Shown here piece by piece: positions 46,115 to 57,590 of a stretch of DNA of 64,000 nt (position 1 is its first letter; every line of letters starts with the position of its first letter). The translations under genes were made by a program, and so were the position numbers. The notes under the pieces are model-generated. The model was not told where the DNA came from, ran no database searches, and was given only the letters and a program-made list of their open reading frames with translations. The stretch is from Hydrangea macrophylla (taxonomy: Eukaryota; Streptophyta; Magnoliopsida; Cornales; Hydrangeaceae), in assembly GCA_033977485.1 (NCBI GenBank), contig CM066982.1, positions 13,383,218 through 13,447,217 of the forward strand, given 5' to 3'.

Positions 46115-48793
46115 ATGTTTGGTACACGCTCAAGTAAACCGGAATTAAAACCTTGCGATCTTGAACTTGAACGTATATTAAGAATTAATAAGTATTCAAA
46201 CATAGCTTCTAGAGCTAGGTTGCAAGACAACAAATCAACGCCGATTCCGTCGTCATTGTTTGAGGCCGAAATTCAAAGTACCCTTAAACGGTTAAGGAGA
46301 ACTCGAACTTTTAAAATTGAACCGATTAAAATGACTGACGGAAACAACGGAAATAACAATAATAACCCTAACCCTAATATACCTCCACCTCCTCCGCTTA
46401 AAGACTACTTTATTCCTACGACTTACACGCCACAATCTTGTATCGACTTACCGGAGGCGTCGGCATCTCACTTTGAGATAAAGTCGTCTACCATCTCGCT
46501 ACTTCCATCTTTTCATGGCCATCTAAATGAAGATCCATATCAACACTTAGGAGATTTTCAGGATATATGCTCCACTTTGAAAATTCAAAATCTTACTGAT
46601 GATGAATTAAAATTGCGGCTCTTTCCATTCTCGTTAAAAGATAAAGCTAAATACTGGCTCCAATCTTTGGAGCCAAACACAATTAGAACATGGGAAGCCT
46701 TACACACCGCATTTTTACAAAAGTTTTTCCCTATTATGCGTACCAATCAGATAAGGAAATCCATAACAAACTTTGTGATGCAAGATGGGGAATCACTTTA
46801 CGACACGTGGGAAAAATTTAAAGAATTATTACGCTCGTGTCCACATCATCAGGTTCCTAAGTGGCAGTTAGTACAAGTCTTTTACGAGGGACTTATTCCC
46901 TCAGTCCGTAATACTGTTGACGCCGTTTGTGTGGGTACCTTCCTACACAAAAGCGCCGACGAGGCCTGGAAATTTTTTGAAACATTAAGCGAGAACTCAA
47001 TGCATCAGGCTGTGACGGTACATTCTGAGGGATACCTTCAACCTAAGCGAGAGGTAAAGTTCGAGTCAAGTTATTCAATTGAAATAAAAGAACTATCTAA
47101 AAAACTTGACCGACTTTTAACAATGAACCAAACGATAGCCTCACCAGCTCATGAAATTTGTGCATTATGTTCCGATCCGTCACATTCTATCCTTGCGTGT
47201 CCATCGGCGAGTCAATTTCCGGAATTCGTGGAGCAACACATTAATTCTATTCAACAATACCCACAGAATAATTATAATTCGACTAATAATAATCCGGACG
47301 CGCCATGGCGAAACCATCCTAACTTCTCGTGGAAAAATAATAATAATAATCCTAATGAGGCGACTAATTTTCCTAATGTATATCGACCTCAGTTTCATCC
47401 TAATCAATACCAACAACCGCCTCTTAATCCGAACCCTCCAAGGAGTAACATTTTTGAGGAAAAGGTGTTGGCATCCCTTAATAAAATTGAAACACAAGTA
47501 CAGGCACAAGCACAAATAGTGCACTCACACACACAATCCATTGCGAAGCTTGAATCCCAAATGGGACAACTAGCTACTGTAGTGAGTCGTAGAAACGAGG
47601 GGACGTTGCCTAGTCAAACAATTCAAAACCCTAAGGGACAATATGAGGTTAAGGGGTCGAATGAGCAAGTAAACGCCGTCTCAACTAGGTTGACTACACG
47701 AGAGGAAGAGGTAATAGAAATTTCGAATGAGAATGTGATAGATATGAACATCAACTCTAATAAAGAGAGGGGTGCGGACGTGAATCAAAGTAGAAAAGAA
47801 AATGAACCGGTCCCAACAAATTATATTCCGAGAATGCCATATCCACCTAATATTGAGGAACCGTCTCATCTTTCAAAGAAAAAGTCAAAAGTCGAAGATA
47901 TACTCGAGGTATTTAAACAAGTTAAAATTAATATTCCATTCCTCGATGCTATTAAGCAAATTCCCGCTTATGCTAAATGTCTAAAAGACCTCTGTACTCA
48001 AAAATGTAAATTGCGTAGTCATACTCCGAAAAAGGTCTTTCTCACGGAAAAAGTAAGTTCTATTTTTCAACACGCTCCTCCGAAGTATAAGGATCCTGGT
48101 ACGCCTACGATTTCATGTGTTATAGGTGACACTATCATTCATCGGGCTCTCCTTGACTTAGGTGCTAGTGTTAACCTCTTACCCTATCATGTCTATAAAC
48201 AACTAGGTCTAGGTGAACTTAAGCCCACGGCCGCTACTATTCAATTAGCGGATCGTTCTGTCAAAATACCTAGAGGAATCGTCGAAGACGTCCTAGTAAA
48301 AGTTGATCAATATTTCTATCCCGTTGATTTTATGATCCTTGACACCGAACCGGTGCTAGATGCTAGAAAATACACTCCTGTTATTCTTGGTTGTCCATTC
48401 TTAGCCACGGCCAACGCACGTGTCAATTGTCGAACAGGGGTAATGAAAGTGTCGTTCGGGAACTTGAAATTAAAATTAAATATTTTTAATGCAGCTGATC
48501 AACCTCCAAAGGACGATGAATACTTAAGTGTTGAGGGTAATGTGGTTAGAAGAACTGTTGAACCTAATAAAATAATAAATATCAATGAGGGGAATAATAC
48601 GGTGAGTGATGAGCGGAAGAATTTGAATACAACAGACTCTAACGATGAATTTACTCGAAAGGTGAAAAATCGACTTGAATATAATCAGGATGAACCGTCG
48701 ATTGAATTAATTCGAAGCGACATGCTTTCAACTTACCATCGGGCTCTTCCTGACATCTTAAAGGGTTCACAGTCCGAGTTACGGCCTCCATGA
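46115..48793 (+). CDS. Gag-protease polyprotein of Athila-like element
   Basis: An 892-codon uninterrupted frame. The gag domain lies near residues 140-250, with L-K-L-R-L-F-P-F-S-L, A-K-Y-W-L-Q-S-L and F-L-Q-K-F-F-P. Residues 75-90 are Asn-rich and proline-rich. A CCHC-like knuckle C-x2-C-x4-H-x4-C begins near residue 349. The middle (380-450) is Asn/Gln-rich. An aspartic protease with D-L-G-A-S-V-N-L-L-P begins near residue 680, with I-L-G-x-P-F near 760. The Athila-type D-L-G-A-S replaces the usual D-S/T-G. The ORF ends soon after the protease, and no RT motif follows in any frame. Gag would form particles that could package this RNA, with RT and integrase supplied in trans. Confidence 0.92.
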   Translation: MFGTRSSKPELKPCDLELERILRINKYSNIASRARLQDNKSTPIPSSLFEAEIQSTLKRLRRTRTFKIEPIKMTDGNNGNNNNNPNPNIPPPPPLKDYFIPTTYTPQSCIDLPEASASHFEIKSSTISLLPSFHGHLNEDPYQHLGDFQDICSTLKIQNLTDDELKLRLFPFSLKDKAKYWLQSLEPNTIRTWEALHTAFLQKFFPIMRTNQIRKSITNFVMQDGESLYDTWEKFKELLRSCPHHQVPKWQLVQVFYEGLIPSVRNTVDAVCVGTFLHKSADEAWKFFETLSENSMHQAVTVHSEGYLQPKREVKFESSYSIEIKELSKKLDRLLTMNQTIASPAHEICALCSDPSHSILACPSASQFPEFVEQHINSIQQYPQNNYNSTNNNPDAPWRNHPNFSWKNNNNNPNEATNFPNVYRPQFHPNQYQQPPLNPNPPRSNIFEEKVLASLNKIETQVQAQAQIVHSHTQSIAKLESQMGQLATVVSRRNEGTLPSQTIQNPKGQYEVKGSNEQVNAVSTRLTTREEEVIEISNENVIDMNINSNKERGADVNQSRKENEPVPTNYIPRMPYPPNIEEPSHLSKKKSKVEDILEVFKQVKINIPFLDAIKQIPAYAKCLKDLCTQKCKLRSHTPKKVFLTEKVSSIFQHAPPKYKDPGTPTISCVIGDTIIHRALLDLGASVNLLPYHVYKQLGLGELKPTAATIQLADRSVKIPRGIVEDVLVKVDQYFYPVDFMILDTEPVLDARKYTPVILGCPFLATANARVNCRTGVMKVSFGNLKLKLNIFNAADQPPKDDEYLSVEGNVVRRTVEPNKIININEGNNTVSDERKNLNTTDSNDEFTRKVKNRLEYNQDEPSIELIRSDMLSTYHRALPDILKGSQSELRPP

Positions 48794-48839
48794 TTCTTGA
48801 GCTAGAATGGTCTAGCTGAAGACGTAAAAGTTAGCGCTT

Positions 48840-48857
48840 CTTGGGAGGCAACCCAAG
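48840..48857 (+). other. Hairpin after the gag-protease stop
   Basis: CTTGGGAGGCAACCCAAG forms a 6-bp stem with a 6-base loop, 47 bases after the stop. A GGGAGGCAACCC box near ORF ends is familiar in Athila-type elements. Its role is unknown to me. Confidence 0.7.
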
Positions 48858-49004
48858 CTTGATTTCGTCTGATTCTTTGATTTTTGGATGTTTTTGAGTC
48901 GTTTTGGTCAGTCTTAGAGTTTTTCTGGACAGGTTTGGGGGTCGGAATTGATTTATTTTAATATTACATACATAATTTTAGCCAAAAAAAATGGAAAAAA
49001 CCCA

Positions 49005-49177
49005 ACTCGCGCGATCCGCTGGCGCGAGTTTGTGCCTTAGGTGTTTTTCCTTGCCTTTTCTTATATGATGCCTTTGCTTCTTCTCGCGCCTGGCTTCGCG
49101 GGCGCGAGGGGGTCCCGCTGGCGCGATTAAAAAAAAAAAAAAACTTGGGATTCGCTCGCGCAGGTCGCTCGCGCGAT
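49005..49177. repeat. CGCG cassette in the Athila-like interior
   Basis: Repeated ACTCGCGCGATCCGC, GGCGCGAG, CTCGCGCC and GCTCGCGCGA words, interrupted by an A run. It resembles the LTR cassettes but lies in the internal non-coding part. Confidence 0.75.
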
Positions 49178-51365
49178 TTTCCCTTTTTCTGATATTTTCT
49201 TTTGTTTTCTCTATCAGTCATCCACACCTGTTCTAGTAGTTTTTACTTTTCTTTTTTTGTTTCTTAGGTACTTTTAGATCGAGTCTTTAGTTGTTTTCAT
49301 AATTCTGGGTATGTTTTATTTTCTTTTATAGTATGTTTTATTTTCTTTTATAGTTTATTTTCTTGTTGATTTTCGTAGTTTTGTTAAGTCTTATAGTTGA
49401 TTTTGTTTAGTTTAGTGTAGTTTAATTTTGTATATTAGATATTTCTATTAGCTATTTTTTTGTTCAGTTTCTATTGTCGAGTATTAACAGGTGCGATTGA
49501 ACTTTATCGTCATATTCATATACGTTCACCTATTTGTGCTTGTCAAGATTGAGGTATTATCGTTCCTTCTTTCTTACCTACTCTCCTTTCTTTTGTTTTA
49601 TTGTTTCATTGGGGACAATGAAAGGTTTAGGTTTGGGGGTATGCACTCACACATGCACATTAGTTTATGCAAAATTTTAAAATTTTTCAATAAGTGTGTT
49701 TAAATAAACGATGTTACCGACGTTTTTGCAATATTAATTTGATACTTTTTGATAGAGAACTTTGAATTGTTATAGAATGGTAAACAAGGGAAGATGTGAT
49801 TAAACATTTGCTGAAGTTATGATATGACGTTTTAAGTTATGTATTGTTTGAATCGTAGTTTTATATCATAAATTTGCACACAAACTTATGCACTACACGT
49901 AGTCACTTGAATACATGTTTGATATGAACTATAATATGATTCGAATTTCTAGATAACACAAGGTGGAGACTAAGCCCAGTGAGCTTTTGAGCCTATTTTT
50001 TCTTTTTAGAAGGTTATAAATACATTTTGTGTTTGTCGAATTTCATTGAAATAGCGCATCTACTTGTTGTTTAGTCTCATTATTCTTGTTTTGGTTGATA
50101 GTCAAGTTAAAATATTTGTTACCATGCTAAATAATTTTCCGTCGTAAATATTGAAGAACCAGATAACCATGGGACATGATTTTAGGCCTTCTTTGTTTAC
50201 TGCCGGCCGATAAAAGATAAAATTTCCTTAGTTTGCCCCTTTGAGCCGTTACAATGCCTCTTTTTCTTTGTTCACCATTATCCTCTTTAAAAGCTCCAAC
50301 CTGATCAACTTGGAGTATACCACTGGAAGAGTGATCAACTTTTAGTAGTATTAAGGCGATGTGTTGATTGAGAAGAAGAAAATTAGATGTTATTGGGGTA
50401 GTTACTTGGTATTCAATGCATAATCATTTGAGAAGCAAGAAAAGAAAAAGGAAAAGAAACAAAATAAAGAAGAGGAAGGTTGAAAAAAAATTAAAATGAA
50501 TGAAAAGGAATGAAGAGAAAGAAAAGATGAAAGTTTGTAGAAGAAGAATGAGAGAGATCGAACATGCCTTACAATGCCATTATAAAACTACCTAATGAAT
50601 CTTTGCTATCCTTTTTCATAGCCTGAGCCACATTACAACCTTTGAAAAGTCCTATTTGATCCTAGGAAACATGGTTTGGATATGAAAACGATGGGAGGGG
50701 ATTAAAACATGGTAATAATTAATTTTTCTTGATTGTTGGCATCCTATCCATGAGACTACTGTTCTTTCGTGTTATGCGTCTTTTTCGTGTCATATGTGAG
50801 CATTTCTCTTTTTGAAAACAATATTTCCTTTACTCACATATATTAGATAAGTTACACCTGTTTCTGAGTGTTTCATTGGAGAGTGTAATTGACATTGCGA
50901 GATTCGTAGTCGAGACATAGTTTGATGGTTATCCGAGTTATATTCCATGTTCATGACATACACGTGTTCATTTGACTACCACATCACACACGTGCAATCT
51001 TATGAGGAACTCTATTGATTCGTACATTGCATGCCCTTGATTGTTTCTCATGATATAGGTGAACGTTTGATTCTGTTTCTTCTTGTTCGTTATTCTATTT
51101 CGAATCGTTGTTTATAATAAGGAGTATTGTTTATTAGTTTTTCGTTTTAATAAAACTTTTTAAATTTTTAAGTTAATAAAGATGGTTGTGGGTAACTTGT
51201 TGACAAGAACCCTCACGAGACTTCACTCGTCCTACTAGGGACACCTAGGGGTTTAAAAGGCTTGTTGCATATGCTAAATGTGATCGTGATCCATACGAAA
51301 ATGGAGTAGTATTTGTAGTAGTAGTTTTATTTTTCTGTTCTTTGCTCGAGGACTAGCAAAGAGTA

Positions 51366-51376
51366 GGTTGGGGGTG
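51366..51376 (+). other. Polypurine tract of Athila-like element
   Basis: GGTTGGGGGTG lies directly before the 3' LTR start TGATCGGCG. Confidence 0.8.
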
Positions 51377-52849
51377 TGATCGGCGACGAATAGTTGCCGT
51401 TTATAGTCCTAAAAATATGCTTTGTTAGCACATTTCATGTAGTTATTAGTATTTTTTAATAAGTATTCTAAATTTTGTAGGTTTTGGAGCTTTAACTTGA
51501 AAATGCACAAAAAACCAATGATTAGTGGCTTTGGAAGTCATTCTGGGCTCAAACGGTGATTTCGGTGAAAGCTGAATGCAGTAGCAGTCTTAGAAAATTG
51601 CATTTTTGACAAATAATACTTTGGATTTGAGAAATTTCTCTAGAGATATAAAATGTAGATCTTCGAGTTACGGACGCGTGGCTTCAAACGGGGAGTCAAT
51701 CCGAGTTCCGAGCAAAAAGTTATCGCAGTTCTACGAAAGTCGCGCAGTGCAGCGAAAAGGACCTCGCGCGAGCGAGTCGCGCGAGCGACCTGTGCAAAAA
51801 TCAAAAACACGTATTTTATTAAATTAAAGTGCCCAGCGAAGGTGGTTTGTGCATATGATGTCCAGATTACAAAATATAGCAATTTAGTGCGATTTGGCTT
51901 AGGAAAGCTTCCTAAATCCTTCCAAACTCTATATAAATCCTATTCTAAATCAAATTGAAGGTTACACATCATTACACAACATTAGATACATCAATATACA
52001 ACAAAAATTTCAGCCATTGAAGAGAGGAAAGTAAGGAGAAGAAGAAGAAGACCAAGGATTCCCATGGCCTCCTCCATCAACCTCTTGCTGTTCATCAATT
52101 CTATGGCCAACTAAACCTAAACCTAGGGTTTCAATGAAACCCTAGCCAAGTAATAGGGTTTTATTTATGTTTTTATGTTAGTTTTATTATGTATGGATGA
52201 TGATTACATGTTTAGAGGATTTTTATAAATAAATCGTACTTTTATTGATTAAATCATTACTTTCAAAGTTTATTCTTGTCTTAGATCTATTTTGACTGTG
52301 ATGTGCTCAATGATCTATATTTGCTGTGCTTGTATGGATTGTTTACATGTAATGGTGCTTTATTGAATTGTGCTATCAAGTATCTGAATAGTCCATGCCT
52401 AGATTAGACGGATTATACCACAACCCTAGTTTAGTGTGGGATAATTTGTGCTAACTGAAGATGGATTATGTTGGTGCTTGAACCATAGTTATTTTCTTGA
52501 CGGAGGAATTGGGCTTGTAGCTACAATTCCCCATTATCGTCCAACTTAATAGGCTAAAGTAATTCATAAATATTCCTTATTATGAAGCTAGTGGTGGATT
52601 TGCAATCCTAGGCTCCTTAAACATATTTATAAAAACAATTTTAAATCGCTTTCGTAATTTAGATTTATTTTCATTGTTATTAGTTTAATTAAAATTCAAA
52701 TCAAAATCTCGTTTTCATAATTAATTAGCTTTAGGTTTTAAAATTAAGAGTCATAGTAATTCAATCTCTGTGGGTTCGACATTTACTTCCACACTGCAAA
52801 TCTTTAGAAAAGTAAAGTATACTTTTATATCTTGATACTGACTACATCA
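51377..52849 (+). repeat. Athila-like 3' LTR
   Basis: Pairs with 44,148-45,621. Differences by eye are mostly transitions (C/T, A/G), plus a one-base deletion near 51,886. Confidence 0.93.
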
Positions 52850-53759
52850 GTACCTTAAAGTATAGTTAATCCACTAATCCAGTTATCGCATAATAACAAT
52901 TAATATGCAATTTAAACCAATTATATAAGATCGTGCATGAAACATGTAACCACCTCATCTTACTAACTCTTTTATCTTGACCACAATCTCTCAACTTATT
53001 CGGTTCGGCAGAACCATCCAGCACAAGGCCGTTAGTTTTAAATCAGTTTGCCGTATCCAAATCGGCCTGGACACGACCTAATTGGCTTGCCGTATCCGAG
53101 TTGGCATGGGCTCAATCTTTCCTAATTAATCTGCTGTATCCAAGTCGGTCAGGAATAATTAAGGTGACACAAGACTCTGATTGGCTTGCCACATCTGAGT
53201 TGAATTGGGCTCAATCCTTCCTATTTAATCTACTGTATTCGAGTTGGCATGGAATAATTAAGGCGACATAACCCAAGACATCCCCTCTTTACTTATTTCT
53301 TACCAAACATATATGTCGACCCAAACAAGCCCTTTCCAACATGCCATCTCGACCATGCAAGTGTATGACTTATTCTCTTTCATTTCATAAAGGTATCAGG
53401 GTGATCGTATGACTTGTTCTTCTTTTTACATTTTCCTTATAATGGTATCAGAGTGGACATACATGTGATTAGTATCCAATTAGAACAACTTACCAAATGC
53501 AACAATCCTGTTTTCATTTTCTTTATTAAAACAGTATGTAGTATGGTACAACTATTAGGACGAACAGTACAATAGTTTATAGCATACTTTTAACACTTCT
53601 TTGTAATGGTATTAGAGCTATTTATACCTTTCGATAATCTCAACTTATCTTATATTCATAATCTGATCCCTTTTTAAAAACAGTAACAGTGAAGTACAAA
53701 TGCTAAAATAGAATTGTACATCAGTTTGAAACTCAAAACAGAAACTATCTTAAAACTGT

Positions 53760-53850
53760 CAGGCTCGACAGCTCCGGCTCGGCTTGACCGCTCCTGACTC
53801 AAGCGCTTGCACTTACTCAAGCGCTCGCACTTACTCAAGCGCTCCACATC
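53760..53850. repeat. CAAGCGCT repeat cassette in old LTR
   Basis: ACTCAAGCGCTTGCACTT and ACTCAAGCGCTCGCACTT occur back to back, then ACTCAAGCGCTCC. Preceding CGGCTCGGCTTGACCGCTCC words are also self-similar. CAAGCGCTTG is a perfect 10-base palindrome. Relative to the TTCGCGTAGATTA box it holds the same place as the cassette at 162-285. Confidence 0.7.
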
Positions 53851-53932
53851 GTCGTCTTCCTCAAGTTTAACAAACTATTATAGAGCATGTTGCGATTTTT
53901 ATGAACTTAAACGATACAGTGGGTGTAGAATT

Positions 53933-54298
53933 TAGGGGTGGACATGAGCTTGCTCGCGAGTTTTTTCACGAGCTCAAATGAGCCGAGTTTTCAAATGGTC
54001 ACGAGCTTTTTAACGAGATTTTTCACGCGCCCTTTAAAACTATATAGTTTAATGATAAATCAGTCATTTATAAAGCCTATTTGCGAGGTTTGTCATATTT
54101 TTTCTAAAATTATATAGTTTTATTATAAATATTTATATATATAAGTCACTTTACAAGCTCTTTGTCAAACCTATTAACGAGCTTGCTTGTGAGCCTTAAT
54201 CGATCATGTTTACGAGCTCAAATGAGTGAGCCGAGCCTAGCCTTTATCGAGCCGAGCTTTGAGCCCTTGTTGAGCGGCTCTATTTGTGTCCACCCTTA
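53933..54298. mobile_element. hAT-like MITE 1, 366 bp
   Basis: Ends TAGGGGTGGACA and TGTCCACCCTTA form terminal inverted repeats. The interior repeats ACGAGCTC and GAGCTTG words in both orientations. The TSD is unclear because MITE 2 is inserted beside its right end. There is no transposase. Confidence 0.65.
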
Positions 54299-54303
54299 AT
54301 AGT

Positions 54304-55219
54304 TAGGGATGGCAACGGGGCAGGTATGGGATGGGGCACCCCCTCCCCGACCCCATCCTGACTACAAGCTCTTCCTCCCTAACCCCGCCCCACCCCACCC
54401 CACCCCGACTGACCCTTCATCCCAACCCCGACCCTACCCCTCCAATACAAACCTGTCCCCGCCCCGTATAGCAATAAACCACCACAAATTACACACTGAA
54501 ACATTGCAACAAAGTTAGATCTAAACTCTCAGTTTCAAAGTTTGAACTTGAAGCCGTGTGGCGATGTGGGTGTTTCTATAAAATTTTGGCTGGGTCTAAA
54601 GCATAAGACCCAAAATAGTATTCGAGTGAGGTGGACTAGTGGAGGAGGAAGAAAAAACTAAAAATAGACACCAAGAAGAATGTAAATGGGATGTCTTGCA
54701 AGAGATAGAAAAGAGAAAATTTGGTAGCCATTAGAGAGACAGAGAGAGAGGGTTGAAAGAGAGAGGGCAGAGAAATTTTAGGGCTAAAGTCTTGGAGGAG
54801 AAAGAGGAGATAAATTTATGGCTTAGATTCAGCCCTAGGCCCTTAGAAAACTTCAAAACTTTAATTAATAGCAGAAGGTTTTGGGTGGTTCATTTTCAGC
54901 CACTGGATATGGGAAATCTAGTGGTCCATCCTTAGTCCAAGTGTTGGATGGCTGGTATTAGCATAGCTAATAGACTTTGAGTTAGAGAAATAACAGTGAC
55001 TATACATATGTATATATATATAAATATATCCGGGGCAGCCGGGTTTTGTATGCCTGCACCCCTCCCCCCCGTCCCGAACCTGAATCGGGTTTTCTCCTTC
55101 ATCCCCAAACCCGCCCCTAACCCTATTAAGTCTTTCCCAAACCCTTCCCATTAGGGGCGGGATGGGACGGGACGGGACGGGGCGGGTCCCTAGCTAAGTC
55201 GGGCAAATTGCAATCCCTA
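54304..55219. mobile_element. hAT-like MITE 2, 916 bp
   Basis: Ends TAGGGATGGCAA and TTGCAATCCCTA are terminal inverted repeats. The flanks TTAATAGT and TTAGTAGC are a degraded 8-bp TSD (6 of 8). Both arms are very GC-rich, with G runs on the plus strand at 55,154-55,188. The centre is AT-rich and holds no transposase. Confidence 0.75.
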
Positions 55220-55504
55220 TTAGTAGCACACCATTCTTTTTGTTTTTTCGCGTAGATTATGAATATATAAGTCTTAAGTCTCAATTATAAACGTAGCTCT
55301 AGTTATTGATGAAAATCTGAGAGTCGACGAAATTTCATTTTAACCGTTCGTCGCAACCGTTAAGAATTAGGACATGACATTTGAAACAGAAGGTACTGAG
55401 GTTGAAATCTATCATTTCTAATTCACAGAATTGATTTTTGTTAAGAAATACGAGACCACCATTTTTAAGCTTCCATGACTATATATATATATATGTATCT
55501 GGCA

Positions 55505-56545
55505 GCTGTAGTCATCACCGCATCGATTACCTCATGGTGGTATATAACCTAGTAATCCTATTGACCCAAATAGGCAACTTATCATGCTCATTTAAACATC
55601 ACACAGTATAATCACACAACTATGCCCTACTAGCTAATAAATTGTGCATAGTTCAATGCCATGAATTATCGATTACCTCTAAACATGTAAAATTAAACTA
55701 TTTAGACATGCTTTTGACATTACAATTGAACCCAACATGGGAGTCATCCAAATTCCATAATTAACATCACTCAACTCTTGGGTTTCGCTCCTAGTCTTGA
55801 GATTATGGCTCCACTATGATTCAGATACAAATCCTATACAAAATCTGCAAATTATAAGCTAAAACCCCAAAATGGGTCGCAGAAAAAACTGTCACAGAAC
55901 TTAACCAAATTGATACTAATGCGTTGGACTCACCTCCAATAGTCCGAATATGCGATCAGAATTGAAAACGGAAGTTGTTTGGCACGTCAATCGGTGTCGA
56001 GAACAATCAACAATATCCCGTACTCTCCCTCTCTCTCCCGACTATTTTTAGTTTATTACAATTACACCCCTACCACTTATGAAACCTAATTTAAACTATC
56101 CTAATCTTAAATGAGTATTTGTCTATGTCCCGCATGGGTCCTATAGTGGTCCCATATAATTATATTAAGTTGCTAATTAGCCTACTAATTATGCAATGTG
56201 TCTCAATTCGCTCTTACAAAGGTATCCCAACTAACCACATAGGTGGTCTCTAACTAACAAAATGATATTACAACAATAAAATAATAATTATTTAAGCCTT
56301 AATAACCATTTAATCACATAAAGGTATTTTCCGTATCACATCCCATCTCATTGGGACACATCACACATGTTCCAATTTGGGACTGCCAGACTGGCCATAA
56401 CTAGGTTCCTAATTGGACACCCATAATCAACATGGTGAGTTAAACTCACCTCCAATAAGTATTACATAACACTATAATTATCATTAACTCATGATTATGC
56501 ATGCCAAAACAATATCAAGTATTAACTGTGGGAGCAGATGTTACA
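55505..56545 (-). mobile_element. LTR fragment of the A/B/outer-LTR family
   Basis: TTGACCCAAATAGGCAAC near 55,560, GAGTATTTGTCTATGTCC near 56,112 and a final GTTACA (56,540-56,545) match corresponding places in LTR B and in the outer LTR at 23,560-23,993. The start TGTCAC end is missing. Orientation is by analogy. Confidence 0.55.
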
Positions 56546-57243
56546 CACAAACATGCACTAATTTGAAAGAATCAGTGGTTTCATTCATAGTTCATCCATT
56601 TGTATACATGCAGTCTTCCCTATCTAAAACCTTTTCTTTAATAATTCTCTCTCCAATAGACACGGATTCCCTTTATTCCACTCAAGGAGTGGTTTTTTTT
56701 TTTCTCAGGCCATATATGTATAAATCTTTATATATACACACATTTGATGTCTGTATATATACTCATGATATGTATTTATGCATTCTGCAAGATGAATTGT
56801 TGAACTGGAACATTAATTCTACAAAATGGAAAATAAGTAATAGACAAACAAAATATTCAAATTCCAAATTGATGATATTTCAAAGTTTGAACGGTTCTTT
56901 AAAAACCGATTAGGTCGCACGGGTCACGGGTCACGGTTCAATCAGCCGAGTCTCACGAGCCAACACAGGTCTCTTCCTTCTTTGGTTAGATATTGAACCC
57001 AGACCGGTTTAGTATCCAGTTGACTGGTTTTTCGGTCAAACCGCTGGGCGGAGGGGTTGATCACTATGCAATTGACCGACTCTTAAATTTATGGAAAACA
57101 AAACAAAAAAAAAAACGATAAAAATATAAGTTAAAAAATGCATTACAAAATGCCATGTGGCATAATGAGGAAGACGATGTGGCACTTGGGAGAAAAAGGA
57201 GGGGTGCCACCTAGCTTTTATAGTAATAGATAGATTAATGAAT
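56546..57243. other. Intergenic DNA, nothing firm
   Basis: A 140-codon plus-strand frame (56,491-56,913) shows no family motif. Around 56,905-57,060, repeated GGGTCACGGGTCACGG and ACCGGTTTAGT...TTTTCGGTCAAACC words suggest a small dispersed repeat without visible ends. Confidence 0.4.
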
Positions 57244-57395
57244 AATGCTAGACCCACATAAAATTTTAAACCTATTACATACTGGCCCTAGATTTCGGTG
57301 GTCCTGTGTGAGACTCATGTGGGACCCACATGGAACCCACTAAAATCAAGGGCCAGGATTGTTAGGTGTGAAATTTTGTGTGGGTGTTGTAGATT
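57244..57395. mobile_element. Fold-back MITE, about 152 bp
   Basis: The left arm AATGCTAGACCCACATAAAA and the reverse complement of the right arm, AATCTACAACACCCACACAA, match imperfectly for about 55 bases, including CTGGCCCT and GATTT near the centre. It lies about 300 bases upstream of the F-box exon 1. Confidence 0.7.
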
Positions 57396-57554
57396 AATTA
57401 ATGGATGTGCAGTTGTGGGCTTGTGTCTTTGAGGAGCACTAGAGATTGCCAAATAAGGAAAATAAATTGGAAAGTTATCGTTAGTCTGAGAGTAGAGACA
57501 TGTATGCAAAATTGATTGAAAACTCCCTCTTAAAACAAAACCCCCCTCTTTCAA

Positions 57555-57556
<2 letters not shown>

Positions 57557-57590
<34 letters not shown>

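Larger units (their letters stand above)
48794..51365 (+). other. Non-coding region replacing pol in Athila-like element
   Basis: 2.57 kb without an ORF of note. It includes a hairpin near the gag stop (48,840-48,857), a GC-rich cassette (49,005-49,177), AT-rich sequence, and an A/G-rich stretch at 50,430-50,550. The 3' part near 51,180-51,365 (GGACACCTAGGGG, then GTTGGGGGTG) is typical of Athila 3' ends. Confidence 0.75.
44148..52849 (+). mobile_element. Non-autonomous Athila-like element, gag-protease only
   Basis: LTRs at 44,148-45,621 and 51,377-52,849 (1,474 and 1,473 bp) differ at about 16 positions by eye, roughly 1 percent, so the insertion is young. The perfect TSD GTACC lies at 44,143-44,147 and 52,850-52,854. 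The primer binding site matches tRNA-Asp and a polypurine tract is present. The only large ORF (46,115-48,793) encodes gag and protease. RT, RNase H and integrase are absent, and 2.6 kb of non-coding sequence occupy their place. It would need the enzymes of a related full element to move. Confidence 0.92.
43687..55500 (-). mobile_element. Old gypsy LTR, interrupted by Athila-like element and MITEs
   Basis: Starts TGTCACGCCCC at 43,687. Its first 460 bases resemble the start of the chromovirus 3' LTR (GGACCTGTAGGT, GGCACAGACTGCC and TGTCCAGGAC words). It resumes at 52,855 after the Athila-like insertion and can be followed to about 55,500, where a TTCGCGTAGATTA box matches the LTR at the window start. 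Its sense-strand start is missing: another LTR fragment begins at about 55,505. Two MITEs lie inside (53,933-55,219). Confidence 0.6.

Noticed and set aside
56491..56913. 140-codon plus-strand ORF
   Set aside because: It starts within an LTR fragment and shows no recognisable domain; the poly-T run and low-complexity content argue against a gene.
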